From assembly GCA_029207755.1 (NCBI GenBank), contig JARCOQ010000006.1:68298093-68362092 (forward strand): DNA of 64,000 nt, in the 5' to 3' direction. Positions 23,501 through 35,700 of the stretch are shown here, piece after piece. Position 1 is the stretch's first letter. Every line of letters starts with the position of its first letter. The notes beneath the pieces were generated by a model, which saw only the letters and a list, made by a program, of their open reading frames with translations, had not been told where the DNA came from and ran no database searches. Both the position numbers and the translations under genes were made by a program. Source of the stretch: Chamaea fasciata. Lineage: Eukaryota > Chordata > Aves > Passeriformes > Sylviidae.

Positions 23501-26500
23501 AAAAGAGCCCTGAACCAGCAGACCATGAACTGCAGGAATCCACAGGCAAATCCATTTCCCAGATTCCAGTTTCATTTGCTTGAGGATTCATAAGAAAAAG
23601 ACAAACCACCCCTCTAGAAAGGAAGTGGTTAAACACATTTGATTCATTTATGCCAAATATTTTCCCCAAACTATAAAGAAAAAAAGGTAAAAAATGACAA
23701 CAAATTAATTCTTATGTTATTATGGTAACACACCTCCAGGTGAGAAAACATTTCTGCCAGCCTAACAAATCCCGTCTACAGTACAAAGGTAACCAAACAC
23801 ACCTAAGCCTCTTAAAAAGATACTTTACGTTGTATTAGGAATGGTAAGGAATAACATTTGGAATTATGAAAAATTGCTTAGGTTCTCTACTTTCAGGGAT
23901 GACTTTCAGGCCCAGTGAACTGAGTGGTCCCCAGATACAAACACATGCCCCTCCAAATTTGGTACTAATACCTATGGGCAGCCGCTATGCTTTTTCAGAA
24001 GCCTGTGTCGTAGCCTGTGTAGCCAAGGCTGGAAATGCATGCAGGCTTTCCATGTCACATCTAGATTTGCCTGGAAGCACAGGGACACACACACCCCCCC
24101 ACTGCTTTGCCAGTCAGGAATGGTGTTGCCCAGCAACTTGCCCCTCACTGCACCACTTTGAAATACATTAAGAAGCCAGGGGAATAAACAAACCACAAAA
24201 TAAAGGGCTTAGTGCAGCATCATCTTAAAATTCTGCCCAGTGACAGAGAGAAAGGAGAAATGCTGTTCTTCCACTTTTCCCAGTTGTGAACCAAGCAGTT
24301 TGAAACAGCCAACATCATCCCCAGCTGCAGCCATGGCAGGCTCCCTCCTTGCTTCAGCCTTGCCCTGACTTCTGAAGGGCCAGGGGCACCAACAACCCAA
24401 AAGTATCAGCACCCACACCCACTACTAGCACTGACACCTTCATGTTCTATCTTCGGCCAAATAACTTCAGGGATGTTTTTGCTTTCCTGACAGTCTTGGC
24501 CGATTTAATTCCCTTTTATTGAAGCAACAGACACCCTGTATTGCCCTAGAGTAAGAGCCCCTCTGGCACAAGAGCCCAAGAGAAGACTGCAGGGAAGAAT
24601 CCAACAGCAAATTGAAATCCCAGATATGCAACCAAGGCCTGCTTTTGGCAGGTTTCTTTTTGCATTTGGGACACAAGAAAGACCTTTAGACCATAAGCAC
24701 AGATGTGAAACCCCCACACTGGTGATTTGGCTTTAAATTTGTTGCACTTCATGTTACAGGCATAGAAATGCTTTGGGATTTGGTGTTTCTTGCACCCCCA
24801 GTCACTGAAACAATTTAAAAGAATGAACTGCAGAGTCCTGAAGCTCAAATATTCAGATTCAATTTTGGTGGTATCACTTGACATAACAAAATCCAATGCA
24901 ATGTGTAGAAAATGAAAAGCAACATTTTCTCCCTCACTTTTCATTTTCTAGTTTAGGGGTCTTCCTAAAAACAGGATAAGAAAAAACAGAAGAAACAAAG
25001 TGCAAGACCTACCATTAACAAGCGTGCCAAAACACCTGCTTTCTCTGTGTTTTGTAAACAGAACAGGTTTTCATTAGAACTGATTACTTTCCTAAGAATC
25101 TAAATTTATATGTGTAAAAATGTATCCAGTAGGGGCAGGTGTTTCTGAGCCCACACCTTCCAGGTAAAGGATCAGAGGAAGACTGGCACAGAAGAATCCA
25201 GAAGTACCAGTGAGAGGTTCAAGCTGACTGTATTTGGTAGGAACATTCAAAACCAAAGTGCTCTGCAGCTGCCTCAAGCCTGGAGATCATGGAAACAAAA
25301 CAAGCTGCACCTCGTGCTTCATTTTCTGCCCTCTCTGATCAAAGGAGAACCACATTACACAAAAATAACACAGAAGATGGTAACACCAGTCCAGTGCCCC
25401 CAGGATGGCTGGCACCAGGTTCATTCCCTTCTCTGGCTGATGGAAATTAAATCCAGGTGTTCTGGGATTTAAGGAACAAAGCCCAGTTTCCCACTTGCTG
25501 TTCTACTCCCAGCCGCATTTGCACAGCAGGAATATCACTGGGCTCCTGTCACCTGGTGTATGAACCAAAGCAGCAGCCATCTCTGTCCCTTCTCAGGCAG
25601 CAACCTGACCAGTCAGCCTCACGCTCCTCCCAGCTCAAAAAATCTCCAGGCCATCAAAAATTTGGTGTTTTACACCCAAAACAGGCCCCTATCAGAGGCC
25701 AAATACCCCACGCTGCGTTCCCAAGCATCTCGTAACACTCTTGTGTTCCAGGGACATGGCCGTAACACCCCTGCACAGGGACAGGCAGCAGCACCTCTAA
25801 CACTGGCCCCATGCCCTGCATGGAAACAACAGCCTCTCGTCCAGGGAAAAGCCTTATCAAGGCCAGTTCCAGCTCCGTTTTGGGGGGTTTCTGCCTCCAT
25901 CACACGCTGCTTATCCTGCTCAGCAGAGGTGACCTGGGATGCGGATCCTGGGTGGAGGGCAACCAGAGAGCTGGCTACACCACACGATGCACCAGACCAT
26001 GAGGCACAGAGATCTAGGTTCCCTGAATCCTAAACATCCTCCCTGTTCCACCCACTGCCCCTTATCCTGTGGGTGGCACTGAGCAGAGACTTCTCAGCAT
26101 GGAGTCATGGCATGGGTTGGGTTGTAAGAGCCCTCAAGAAATGCCCCCTCACAGCTACAGAAACCATGCCAGGGAGCAGAGCAGTACCACAGACACCTGT
26201 TTGAGGTGCACAGCAGACTTGTGTGGGACTTGTCATAGAAGGGACAACAGAAGCCAAACCAGAAAGAGAAAACAACCTTGAGCTCATTTAGGGATGTCCT
26301 AATAAAGTTAAAATGTTATTTCCAATTCACCTCTGCCAAGGAAAATAAAATGGAAGCCTGGCTTCAAATCCCTTCATTTCAGATCCTGAAAAAACACACG
26401 TACTGTCAAAATAGATGGCATATTATGCTTCTGTCTCTCAAAGTCAGCAGCTCACTGGGGTTTATTATCTTTCCTAGTTCTCACCCCCCAAAAAAGCCTC

Positions 26501-27535
26501 AGACAAGGTATCTGATGGTGCCTTCCTTCTTTTTTTTGGCAGGCGGAAAGCAGAAAGCATTTTGAGGAAATTACTCTTACTTCTCTTCTCCCCATCTACC
26601 TTCCCTTGACTTCATACGTGATGCCTAGACCTGAAAAGTTTCATCCTGCTTCATCAAGAATGCAAAAGATGAAATAAGAACACTGCCTCCAGCCTTCCTG
26701 AATGCATCTCCTGCCATAGGTACTCATTTTGACCATCTGTAAAGGAAGTGCCACCATTGCTTCCCAGCCTGGGCCTTACCTGCCAATGCTCTGTAACTAA
26801 ACGAGAGACATTCAGAAGGCAGAGGAAAGGATGCAGAGAGAGCCACACCACCAGATGAGAGAAAATAGTGGCCCTCTGGTCCAAAGCAGCTTTGCAAGAT
26901 GCGTAATTCAGAGCTGCTCTGAAGCTAGCTTTTCAAATATCCGTCAGGATGAGCCTTCCTGCGCACAAGGGAAGAGGTTTAGCTCCCAAGAAAGCCCTGT
27001 TACATTTAAAACACAACTACAAAAGGTCTTCTCTGGTGGAGACCTTGAGATCAATCCCCACCCTTTGCTCACATTCGCTCTGCCCCAACTCGCCTACTGA
27101 ATTCTGCATTGCTGATGTTTTCCTATGGAGCAACCCTACAAATAACATGGGAATTACGGAAGCCTACAGCAAACAGCAGCTGTACAGCAGCCACTGGCTC
27201 ACAGGGGAGCAGAAAGGCAGCCCAGGCACTCTCTGCTGTGGTTGATGGGGTTTTTTCGCCTTTTCTGGGAAACGGCACTGGAAGCTGCTGTTGTGCCAGA
27301 CCAAAGGTGAACACAATTCCTCAGGCAAATGAGGCCTGGCTGGAGCCTCATTGTGATGAATACTCGCTACTTGCAGGTATTTCCAAAGCCATTAAACACA
27401 AGTTCTTTTACCAAAGAGAACACAAGATGTCACTTACCAGCTAACCCTCTCTGTTTGGACTCAAGCAACCCCTTCCTGGATGTACGACCCAAGTCCTGTG
27501 TCCCAGCTGTGGACTAAAAGACTCCCATTATTTTC
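20527..27535. other. Non-coding stretch, no gene recognised
   Basis: Seven kilobases of ordinary composition with no recognisable exon, CpG island or repeat family. The only simple repeat of note is an A run of 20 at 21892-21911. Open frames here are short and lack any family signature. Confidence 0.5.
21892..21911. repeat. Poly-A run (20)
   Basis: Twenty consecutive A; no recognisable retrotransposon body precedes it. Confidence 0.9.
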
Positions 27536-27539
27536 CTTG

Positions 27540-27672
27540 GATATGTTGAAGGACAGATTAGACAGCACTTGGAGCAAGTGGTCTAGTGGAAGTTGTTCCT
27601 GCTCATGGCAAAGGGGTGGAATGAGATGATCTGTAAGGTCATTTTCAAGCAAAACCATTCTGCGATTCTATG
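27540..27672 (+). mobile_element. CR1 LINE 3' end fragment
   Basis: The sequence follows the CR1 3' consensus: ..TTGGAGCAAGTGGTCTAGTGGAAG.., CTGCTCATGGCAAAGGGGTGGAAT, GATGATCTGTAAGGTC, CCATTCTGCGATTCTATGA. Only the last 130 bp or so are kept. It belongs to a different CR1 subgroup from the 12.65 kb element, because its 3' UTR wording differs. Confidence 0.9.
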
Positions 27673-27949
27673 AAGAGTCAATTCTTCATATTAGAAAAAA
27701 ATAAATTTAAAAAGGCATTAAAAAAAAAAAAGTCAATTTTTGCCTGAACTAGGAGCCTGAAATGGGATAGCACATGAGGTATGGCAATAGCAGAACTATG
27801 CAGCACATGTGTTCCTGGCCCACAAATGCTACCAAAGACACTTGACACATGCTATTAAATTATTCCATAATCATCTCACTACACCAAAAAAAGGGAAAAA
27901 TTCCGCAGGACAACCAAGCTGCTCAGTGGCTCTACCGTTCACTAACTAT

Positions 27950-28320
27950 GCTGACAAAGTAAGTGGTATAAAAATGTTTTTTAGCTCCTCATAGCAAGGT
28001 CCCCCCCAACTACTACTTTTGGTAGTTGTTAATTTATTTTCCTCAAGAGGCCAGAAAAGCACACAAGTAAGCGTTTGAAGATGTACACACCAGGGAAACA
28101 GAGTGGAGAAAGGGCAAGAACAAAAAATCAGAGGGAACCAGACACGAGAGATGATAATACGTGACTGCAAAGCCCAGAATTCCCAAGGCAGACTCAGTCT
28201 TCACAGCAAGTGCACGCTGCGACAAGTGTGAGAAGGCAAAGCTCAAAATAAAAGCCTAAACCCAAAAATTGCATAAGCTCTGCCTGAACTGCCCTTGCCA
28301 GAGACTTTTGGGGAACACAT
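27950..28320. repeat. Duplicated block B, copy 2
   Basis: The partner of 15200-15600, 12.7 kb away and in the same orientation. It lies left of CpG island 3, whereas copy 1 lies right of CpG island 1. Confidence 0.75.
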
Positions 28321-28416
28321 CAATACAAAGCTCAAAGACTTTTTCAAGGCAAGTTAAACATCCCGCATAAAGGAGCGGGAACACACGGTAACAATATCCA
28401 CAGTAAATCATCTCAG

Positions 28417-28460
28417 GTTTACCTGCAAACACAGAAGGACCGTTTACCTTGCAAACACAG
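28417..28460. repeat. Direct repeat pair, period 25 bp
   Basis: GTTTACCTGCAAACACAG (28417-28434) is repeated as GTTTACCTTGCAAACACAG (28442-28460). On the minus strand both units read as splice-donor-like GCAG|GTAAAC and CAAG|GTAAAC. Confidence 0.8.
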
Positions 28461-28549
28461 CCATGGTAACACACTCCGCAAAAGCATCACATCCCTTCTG
28501 ACAGTATACACAGTCAAACAGACACTTGGCCTTCCCATGAGCCACGCCC

Positions 28550-29740
28550 ATCAGTTCCCCGGAGCCTGAAGCATCGGAAAACACTCATTTCGGGGCTACA
28601 GCTTCGGAAGGACGACGCAGGTAACCCCCTTACCTCTGGGGAGCCGTCCCCGCCGCAACACGTGCCCGGAGCGGCGGATGCCCGGCTCCTTCCCCTGCCG
28701 CCCCACGGCCGCGCTGTGCCACGGGGCGACACCGGGGACGCCCACCCAGGCACCGGTAGCTGCAGGAGAGCGACAAGGGATTCCCTCCACGCGGCTCACG
28801 CCAAGCAACCCAGCCGCCGCTCCTGCCTTCCAGCCGGGCACCGGTGGCTGCTCCCTGGGAGTACACCCGCAAGCGATCGACCCTGCCCTCCGAGTGTGGG
28901 ACAGAAAGCCTGCGGGCATCCCTCTCTCCAAACAGTTTCCTCCAAGCAGTGTGCGCTGGCGCTTCAAAGGTCCAGATTCCAGCATTTGGGAGCCTTTGTC
29001 ACTGTGATGCAGCTTGTTCAAGCAGATGCATCCCTGGGAGCGATTCAGCGCCAAAATAGTACTCCATAAGCACTGCACAGGATCTCCCTCGCATTTCTGG
29101 TTGAAAACAGGGCCAGTACCAGCAAAAGGCTGTCATTGCCCACCCGAGCCAGCCCCAATGTCAGATCACCTCACGCCTCGGGACAGATGTTTGCGCCAAA
29201 CTACTTGACTCTCGGCCAAAGGGGACACACATCAGCAGCAAACACCCCAAAAGCCAGAGCTGCGCACGGAACAGGCTGGCCGGGAGAGCCGCTCCCTGGC
29301 TCCGGGTGACCCCCGGCTCGGCGGCTCTTCTCGGGCTGACCCAGAAAGGCTCAGCCCCGCTGTGCCCGCCCAGTGCCCCTCAGTGCTCCCCGGCCACCGG
29401 CTGTCGACGGGCTCCAGCCCTTCTTGGGGCTGTCAGGGTCTGCACCTCCTTTCCCTCTCTCCTGGGGACTGGCGGAGCCGCCGGGCTGATCGTTCCCCAG
29501 GAAAGTGGGGAGATGCCGACAACCCCCGCACGGAACGGGCACTAAGGGCTGCTCAGAGAGCCCGGCCATGCCCGGGAGCCGAGCCCCAGCCCGGCAGCCC
29601 CCGGAGCTTTCCCCCCTGCGGGTACGGCCGCGCCCGCGGCTCCTCTGCGAGGGCCGGGCCCGCCCGCGGGGAGAATGGGAGGGATCTTCTGGGTTCCTTT
29701 CGGTGGTAGGGTTTGGGGGCAGGGGGGCTGCGCACACCCT
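28550..29740. promoter_or_regulatory. CpG island 3 (orphan)
   Basis: About 1.2 kb of CpG-dense DNA with a strong minus-strand splice donor (CAGAG|GTAAGGG, exon end 28634) and a plus-strand donor-like GCAG|GTAACC at about 28617-28624. Open frames are long only because of GC content and match no family I know. It lies 2.7 kb beyond the FGF5 stop codon on the downstream side, so it could start a separate transcript. I cannot tell which strand is used. Confidence 0.5.
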
Positions 29741-31060
29741 GCCGTGGTCACAGCCCCACCCCAACTCTCCCGGAGACCCCTGAGGCACCGTAAGGGACCC
29801 TTCAACTCTTACATTTGTTCACTTCTCTTTTCTCACCTGCCCAAGCTTGCCAGCTTTGTACAAAATCCTCTTCCTCTCACTCCTGCTAAAGGATGCTCCT
29901 TCCAAGCCATGCATTCAGGAGTGCAGGACACACACAAATCCTTTTGAGGGATCTGGAACAAGACATACACCCCTGGCAGGGGTGACTGTAGGGTGGAAAA
30001 GGATGGGAAGGCTTTTTTCCTCTCAGAATTTCAACAAATATCTCCAAAATCAGGAATCTGGGGGACACTCTGCTGTACTCCTTGCATCCCCTTCCTCAGC
30101 TCCACGTGGATTTGTGCCTCCTCTAAAGGCGGCAATTGTCTGGAAAGGAACTTGGGAATCATCTTTAGCTTCTTCAGTTTCTGGCTTGTTTTCCCCAGTA
30201 CCACAACAGTATCTCTGAGGTGGCTGAAAAGAAAAACAGAAAAAATGCCCCCAAAAAATCAATTTAAAGTTTAAATTTAAAAGAAATACTAACCATATTC
30301 TCAGGCCTTTAGTCCCCTGCTGCTGAGCAAGCCCAGTGAATTCTCTTAAAGCAGGGTGTCCAACAGGGACAGGGAGTGTCTGCTGGATTCCCTGACCCTG
30401 CTCTCCCTGCTAGGGCTGCTTGCTCCCTGGCACAGACCTCTTTGTTTCAATAGCATGACTATATTTTAATTATTACCCCCACAGCAAAGCATCATCTTTT
30501 CGAGTTTTTTTCCCCATGGAAGAATTTTCTGTAAAAAAAGATTAAACCAATACCTTTTTTCCTCTGAGGCGATGCGGTGGAATAAAGACCAGCACATTCC
30601 CTTCTCCCTTACCTGCCCAGGGAGCTCCACACACCTGCCTGGGCTGGGGCACCACCTGCAAAGGTTCTGATTCCGTTAGCTCGCTGAGATGAATTAAGCA
30701 CTAATTACTTGGATTTCATCTGTGCACAGTCAGACAGTCTGGCTGGAGCTGACGGGGAGTGCAGGACACCCCTGTTCACCTGAGCCTGCCATGACCCAGG
30801 TCCAAACAGCTGCCCCAGAGGAGCCATAGGGAGGGACACCCCAGGACACCAGTTTGGGGGACATAGCAAAGGGAGCACACACATCCCTTCAGTTCTGCTC
30901 CACCGCATCACCGACACCGTGCTAGCCAACCCCAATCTAACAAACACGTGGAGCAGCCAGTTTTGCAACACTCTTTTTTTTTTTTCCTTCAGGGAAAGAA
31001 AAGAAGGCATAGACAAGGCAAGAGATCACACAATCAGGTTATAAAATGAAACACAGCTAT

Positions 31061-31066
31061 TTTATT
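31061..31066 (-). terminator. FGF5: Candidate distal FGF5 poly(A) signal
   Basis: AATAAA on the minus strand, 1.35 kb after the FGF5 stop. Other AATAAA hexamers on the same strand lie at 31479-31484 and 31917-31922. Which one is used cannot be told from sequence. Confidence 0.35.
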
Positions 31067-32417
31067 CCAGCATCCTCATCCATCCTCATACGTGGAGCAG
31101 GCATGTCTGGCCAGGAGCTGCCAGAAGGATGACAAAGGCAAAGAACCACTATTCCAATGGAAACAGCCATTTGTACCATAATCAGATGAGGAAAGAAGGC
31201 TAATTATTTCTGCTGGACGCTGGTAGGGCTCAGGTCCTGAGGGGTTTTGCCAACCTGAGCCCACCTGGGCTCCTATTAAGGCTTCACCGGTGAGGTTCAA
31301 TGCTACCAGTGCCTGTACATACAGCAACACTGCTAAACACTGATTACAAACTTCATATGCACAACTATTCCACAGATCACACCACGATGGAGAAACAATT
31401 CAACATCAGGGCCATCAGGCAACCTGGGGGCAGGGGGGTGGGGAAACACTCCCAAAGGGACAAGCAGCTGTAACAGCATTTATTGCCACATCATCACACT
31501 CACTGTAAAATAAAAACCTTGCTCCCTGCCTCTGTAAGTGTATTAAGAGTGATAAAGTAAATCAGCAGCAAAAACTGTTGGATGAAACCAGTGGGCACCT
31601 GGGGGCTACAGGCATCCCTATCCTGTGGGGATACCTGTGGAGGGACTCCTCCAGGGAGCAGGACTGCCCCGGCACCATGGCAGAGGTATTTTAAAGCAGG
31701 CATCGAATCCGTACCTGGATGGACAGGAAGAGACTCGCTCCTCCCGCTGTCCAGGGAAGAACGGGAGAGACCACCGGGAGTGGGCTGGAAACAGCCACCC
31801 ATCCAAAGTCTGCAACCCTCACAAAATATATACACACATCTATTATTGCCAACAAAGAGTTTGAAGACCACCTCGCACCACAGCTAAGGCGAGTGAATTT
31901 GCAGGGCTTGGTCTCTTTTATTTGTGGAAGGGAAGAGCTGGCTTCTTAGAGAAGGGAAAGGGACAGACCTGGGTATAAGGTGCCTGAGGTATGGTCAGAG
32001 GAAAAAGTGCAGCAAGAAGGAGATGCAAGAAAAACAAAAGCGCTTGGCTCTGAACATCTCTCTCGTATGAAAATGATTGTCAAAGGAGTCACTAGTGAAA
32101 ATAAGGTAAGAAAATATGTTCGCTATAGAGGTGCCTTTCTAGTTCTTTCAACAACTGAACACTAACCCGAGGTCCATCCAGTGCTTTCAGTTCACCACAG
32201 GAATTCTCTTTGGCAAACCCGAGCTGCTTATCCCACCACACGCCTCTGGGGACGCCGCCCAGCTTGTGCGGTTAAGAGAAGACCTGGAGCCCGGCAGGGC
32301 CACCTGGGAGCTTCCCCTTGTCCATCTGCAGAGGGAGACACGGGTCTCCCGCGGGGTCAGGCCCCAACAGCTCCCCGGTGCCCGGTCTCTCCAGCGCCAG
32401 CACCCCCGCCGTGGGCA

Positions 32418-32759
32418 CTACCCAAAGCGGAACTTCAGCCGGTACTTGACAGGGCCGGGGTTCTTCCGAGGCGGGGATGGGGCAACCTTGGGCTTCGGCG
32501 GCGGGGGCTTCTTCTCGGGGAGGGCAACGGTGAAGGCGAGCTCCGGGGGCTGCGGCTGCCAGAAGCGGGGCAGGAAGTGCGTGGAGACGTGCTGGGGCCG
32601 AGCGCGGGGGCTGCAGCCCCGCTTGGCTTTGCCCCGCTTGTTGAGGGCCACGTACCACTGGCGCCCCGAGCGCGGGCTGCGGTGCACGGCCGAGGCGTAG
32701 GTGTTGTAGCTGTTCTCCTGGAAGCGCTCCCGGAAATGGCAGTCCACCGTGAAGCGGGC
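32418..32759 (-). CDS. FGF5: FGF5 coding exon 3
   Basis: Acceptor CCCTGCAG|GCC at 32760-32761; stop TAG at 32418-32420. It encodes residues 127-239: the second half of the trefoil, the heparin-binding loop and the basic/proline-rich tail. Confidence 0.97.
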   Translation of the reverse strand, partial: ARFTVDCHFRERFQENSYNTYASAVHRSPRSGRQWYVALNKRGKAKRGCSPRARPQHVSTHFLPRFWQPQPPELAFTVALPEKKPPPPKPKVAPSPPRKNPGPVKYRLKFRFG

Positions 32760-35700
32760 CTGCAGGGACAGAGGAGACACCGCTCGCAAAGGCCAGGTGG
32801 TACCTGTCCCTCACCCCCAGTGCTTGCCAGTTTGGCTGTCTCCCAAATCCAGGCCCTAAGGAGTGGGGCACCAACACTGCAGGTGCCAAGAACCTGCTTG
32901 GAAAACCCCCAGTGCAGATATTTCAGGAGCTGCTTGCCACCCAGGTTTGGGCTTTCTTGGGAAAAAAAAAGCTTGAGCTGCCCCAGGAGTGCCCTTCCCT
33001 CCTGTCCCCTCCTGCCCCAGCAGTGCCCTTCTCTCCAAAAAAAAGCACTCCAAAACAAGACAGTAGAGCCTAGCACTCCACCTATGTGCCCACGGCCCTG
33101 GGACCCCTGGCTATAGCTTCTGGCAGCGCCTCCCAAATCTGCCACACTTTAACCTGATGGTGGGCATTGTACCTGGTGCCCTAAAAGCTTCCCCAGCTCA
33201 ATTTCACAGCAACACCTCCAAACCACTGACATGGAGGAGATGCTGAGCTCTCCAACTTTGCAACCAGTGACTGAGAACAAGACCCAACCCCCAGCAGGGC
33301 TTTGTAACCACTAGAAAAGTGTTTGAAAGCCCAAATTTAAACCAAAAAAGTTGAGCCTCACAGCACAAGCGACAGAGCCCACAACCTGCCATGTACATTT
33401 TTCCCCATAGTACTTGGAATTAGGTCTTCTTTAGCTTGCTGCTTCCGAGGGACATTGCCTCCCTGGCTCATTTTTGCTCTCCCTGTCTTTTATACACCCT
33501 CCCTGCTGTTTCCCCCACACACAGGCCTTCACCTTCCCCAGCAAGGCTTTGCTGACTCTTGGTGCTCCCTGAAGCCCCAGTGCACATGGCAGTCCTCAGG
33601 CAGGACGTCCCACAGGTGAAGGGAAGTGCATCAACAGCTGCCCCACCGTGATCCTGTCAGACTTCCCCACATCCCGGCCTCTCTGCTCATCACTGCACTG
33701 CTCCAGTCTGGAAAAGCCATTTTTTCCTGCATAGGGCAGGCGGGAAGCCACAGTATGTGGCTGGCATTGGATTTGCTCTGCAGAGCTCCAGAGACAATCA
33801 CCAAGAGCAGTCCTGAAGTCAATTAAATTTCAGAATCCAGTTGAGCAGAGATTTGCCCCAGTGAGTAATGCAGATTTGTTGCAGCTCCCGGAAAAGGAGA
33901 ATTACCTGGGCAAATCTGTCCCCTGGGGTCCATGCTGGACAGGCACAACACCCCTCCCACCCACTCTGTGCTAAAAATGGACAAACAGGAGAGCAAGGAT
34001 TTATCAACGAGGAAAAAGCCATCTGTGCACGCAACTGATAATTGCTGGGATAACTGTCATTTTCTGAAGCTGGTGCCTCTAAAAATGAACCACTCAGTAA
34101 TTTAATTAAGCTGGCATAAAAAATAAGAAAAGAAAGAGGAGGAGAATGTCTGTAAAACACCAAGCTGGGATGGAGCTGAGCCCGAGAGTGAGTTTTGAAG
34201 GAGCCCAAATTCCTGCAGGAATGACTTGTGCCTGTGGTTCAGCATGAAGTCCCCAGCCTGACTCCCATATCAAAGTGCTGCCCTGAGTGACGGGCACAGG
34301 ACATGCTTTGTACTGCTCAGAACTCATTAGGCTATGAAATAACTTCAATCCTGCCAGCACAGGAAAGAACAACAGATGCCCGGTTTGCATTATTGGCATT
34401 GTTTAGTCCAGCAATCTTTAGACATTTGGGTCAAGTTTCTACAAATTAGCGGCTTTCACCCGAACAGGGCATCATGTGTCCTCACCCCTGCCCTGACCCT
34501 CCTGACTGAGGTCCCTCTCTGGCCCTGCCCTTTGTGTGTCAACAATTAACCATGCACTAACAAAGCTTGATTTAATTTCTGCCTGTGCCAGGGCATAAAT
34601 CAAGGCTTCAGCTCTGATAAGAGGCCCATTGTACACCAGAAGGGAAGGCTCCGGAGGGCCGGCAATCGTGCGCTGCCTGTTTCCCTCTCCTCTCCATCCT
34701 TTCCCTCTCCTGCTCTGCCCCTCTGCTCTCACCTCATGTTCTCCTTCATGGAACCATTCCCCTTTTCCCCTAGGCACCATTCATGCTCCTACTTTATTTT
34801 TCAAAATAAGCAAGTACATGCTCATCCTTTAAGAATCAACAGGCTTCAGGAGCAACACTCCAAAAAGACTTAAAGGGAGAGAGAGGTGAGTTCATAAATC
34901 TCCCTGGAAGTGGTCTGCAGTCTCAGGCAGTGCAAGCACATCAGTGACATCTGCTCTGGGACCAGGAGGTTTTTCTTGGAACTGCAGGATGGTCAACCAC
35001 TTTTTCGCTTTCCTCAGCCATCAGCCCTGACGGGCTTCTCTGGGAACCACCCTCAGGAATGAGATGCTGCCTTAAAAATGCCCTTCTTGGGGTGGCATAT
35101 GTATTACACACCTTTCCAAGGCACTGACTTTTGTGTAAGCACAGGAGTTCACTGTGTTTGTTTAAATGAACTCTGGAACTGGCAACAAGAAACAGGGAAG
35201 CAATATCCCGAGGTTGAAACATGCAGTGAAATCAACTTAGGCATTCATTCCACACAGAAAGCTGGAAAAAACCTAATGAGACCTGCAGGAAACCTCGGCC
35301 TTCGGGAGAACATCCTGCAAAGAAAATTTACCAGGACTTTTCCACTCTAGCTGCAACATACCTGCACAGTCTGGACCTCACCTGCCCGAGCCTCTCCAGG
35401 GTTCTCTGTCTCCAAGGGCAAAGCCAGCCCGAGCCCCGGGGCTGCCGGCGCTACACGTGCTGCTCGCCGGGAGACATTTGGCTAAACCCTTCTCTGCGAT
35501 CTGCCGCAGAAGTGGCTAAAAATAACCTAGCCGTGCTCAAAGAACAGGCTCTGCTGATGCAAGTACCCTACTGCACACAAAAAGGCCTGCTTTGCATGGT
35601 TAAAATGCACTAAGTAGGAAGGTGGGCTTTGGGGGACTTCAGCTCCACCTGTCCCCTCTCTGTCTGCACGGCACTGGTGCCGCCAGCGTGGAGCCAGCCC

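Noticed and set aside
32181..33116. 311-codon plus-strand frame
   Set aside because: Antisense to FGF5 exon 3.
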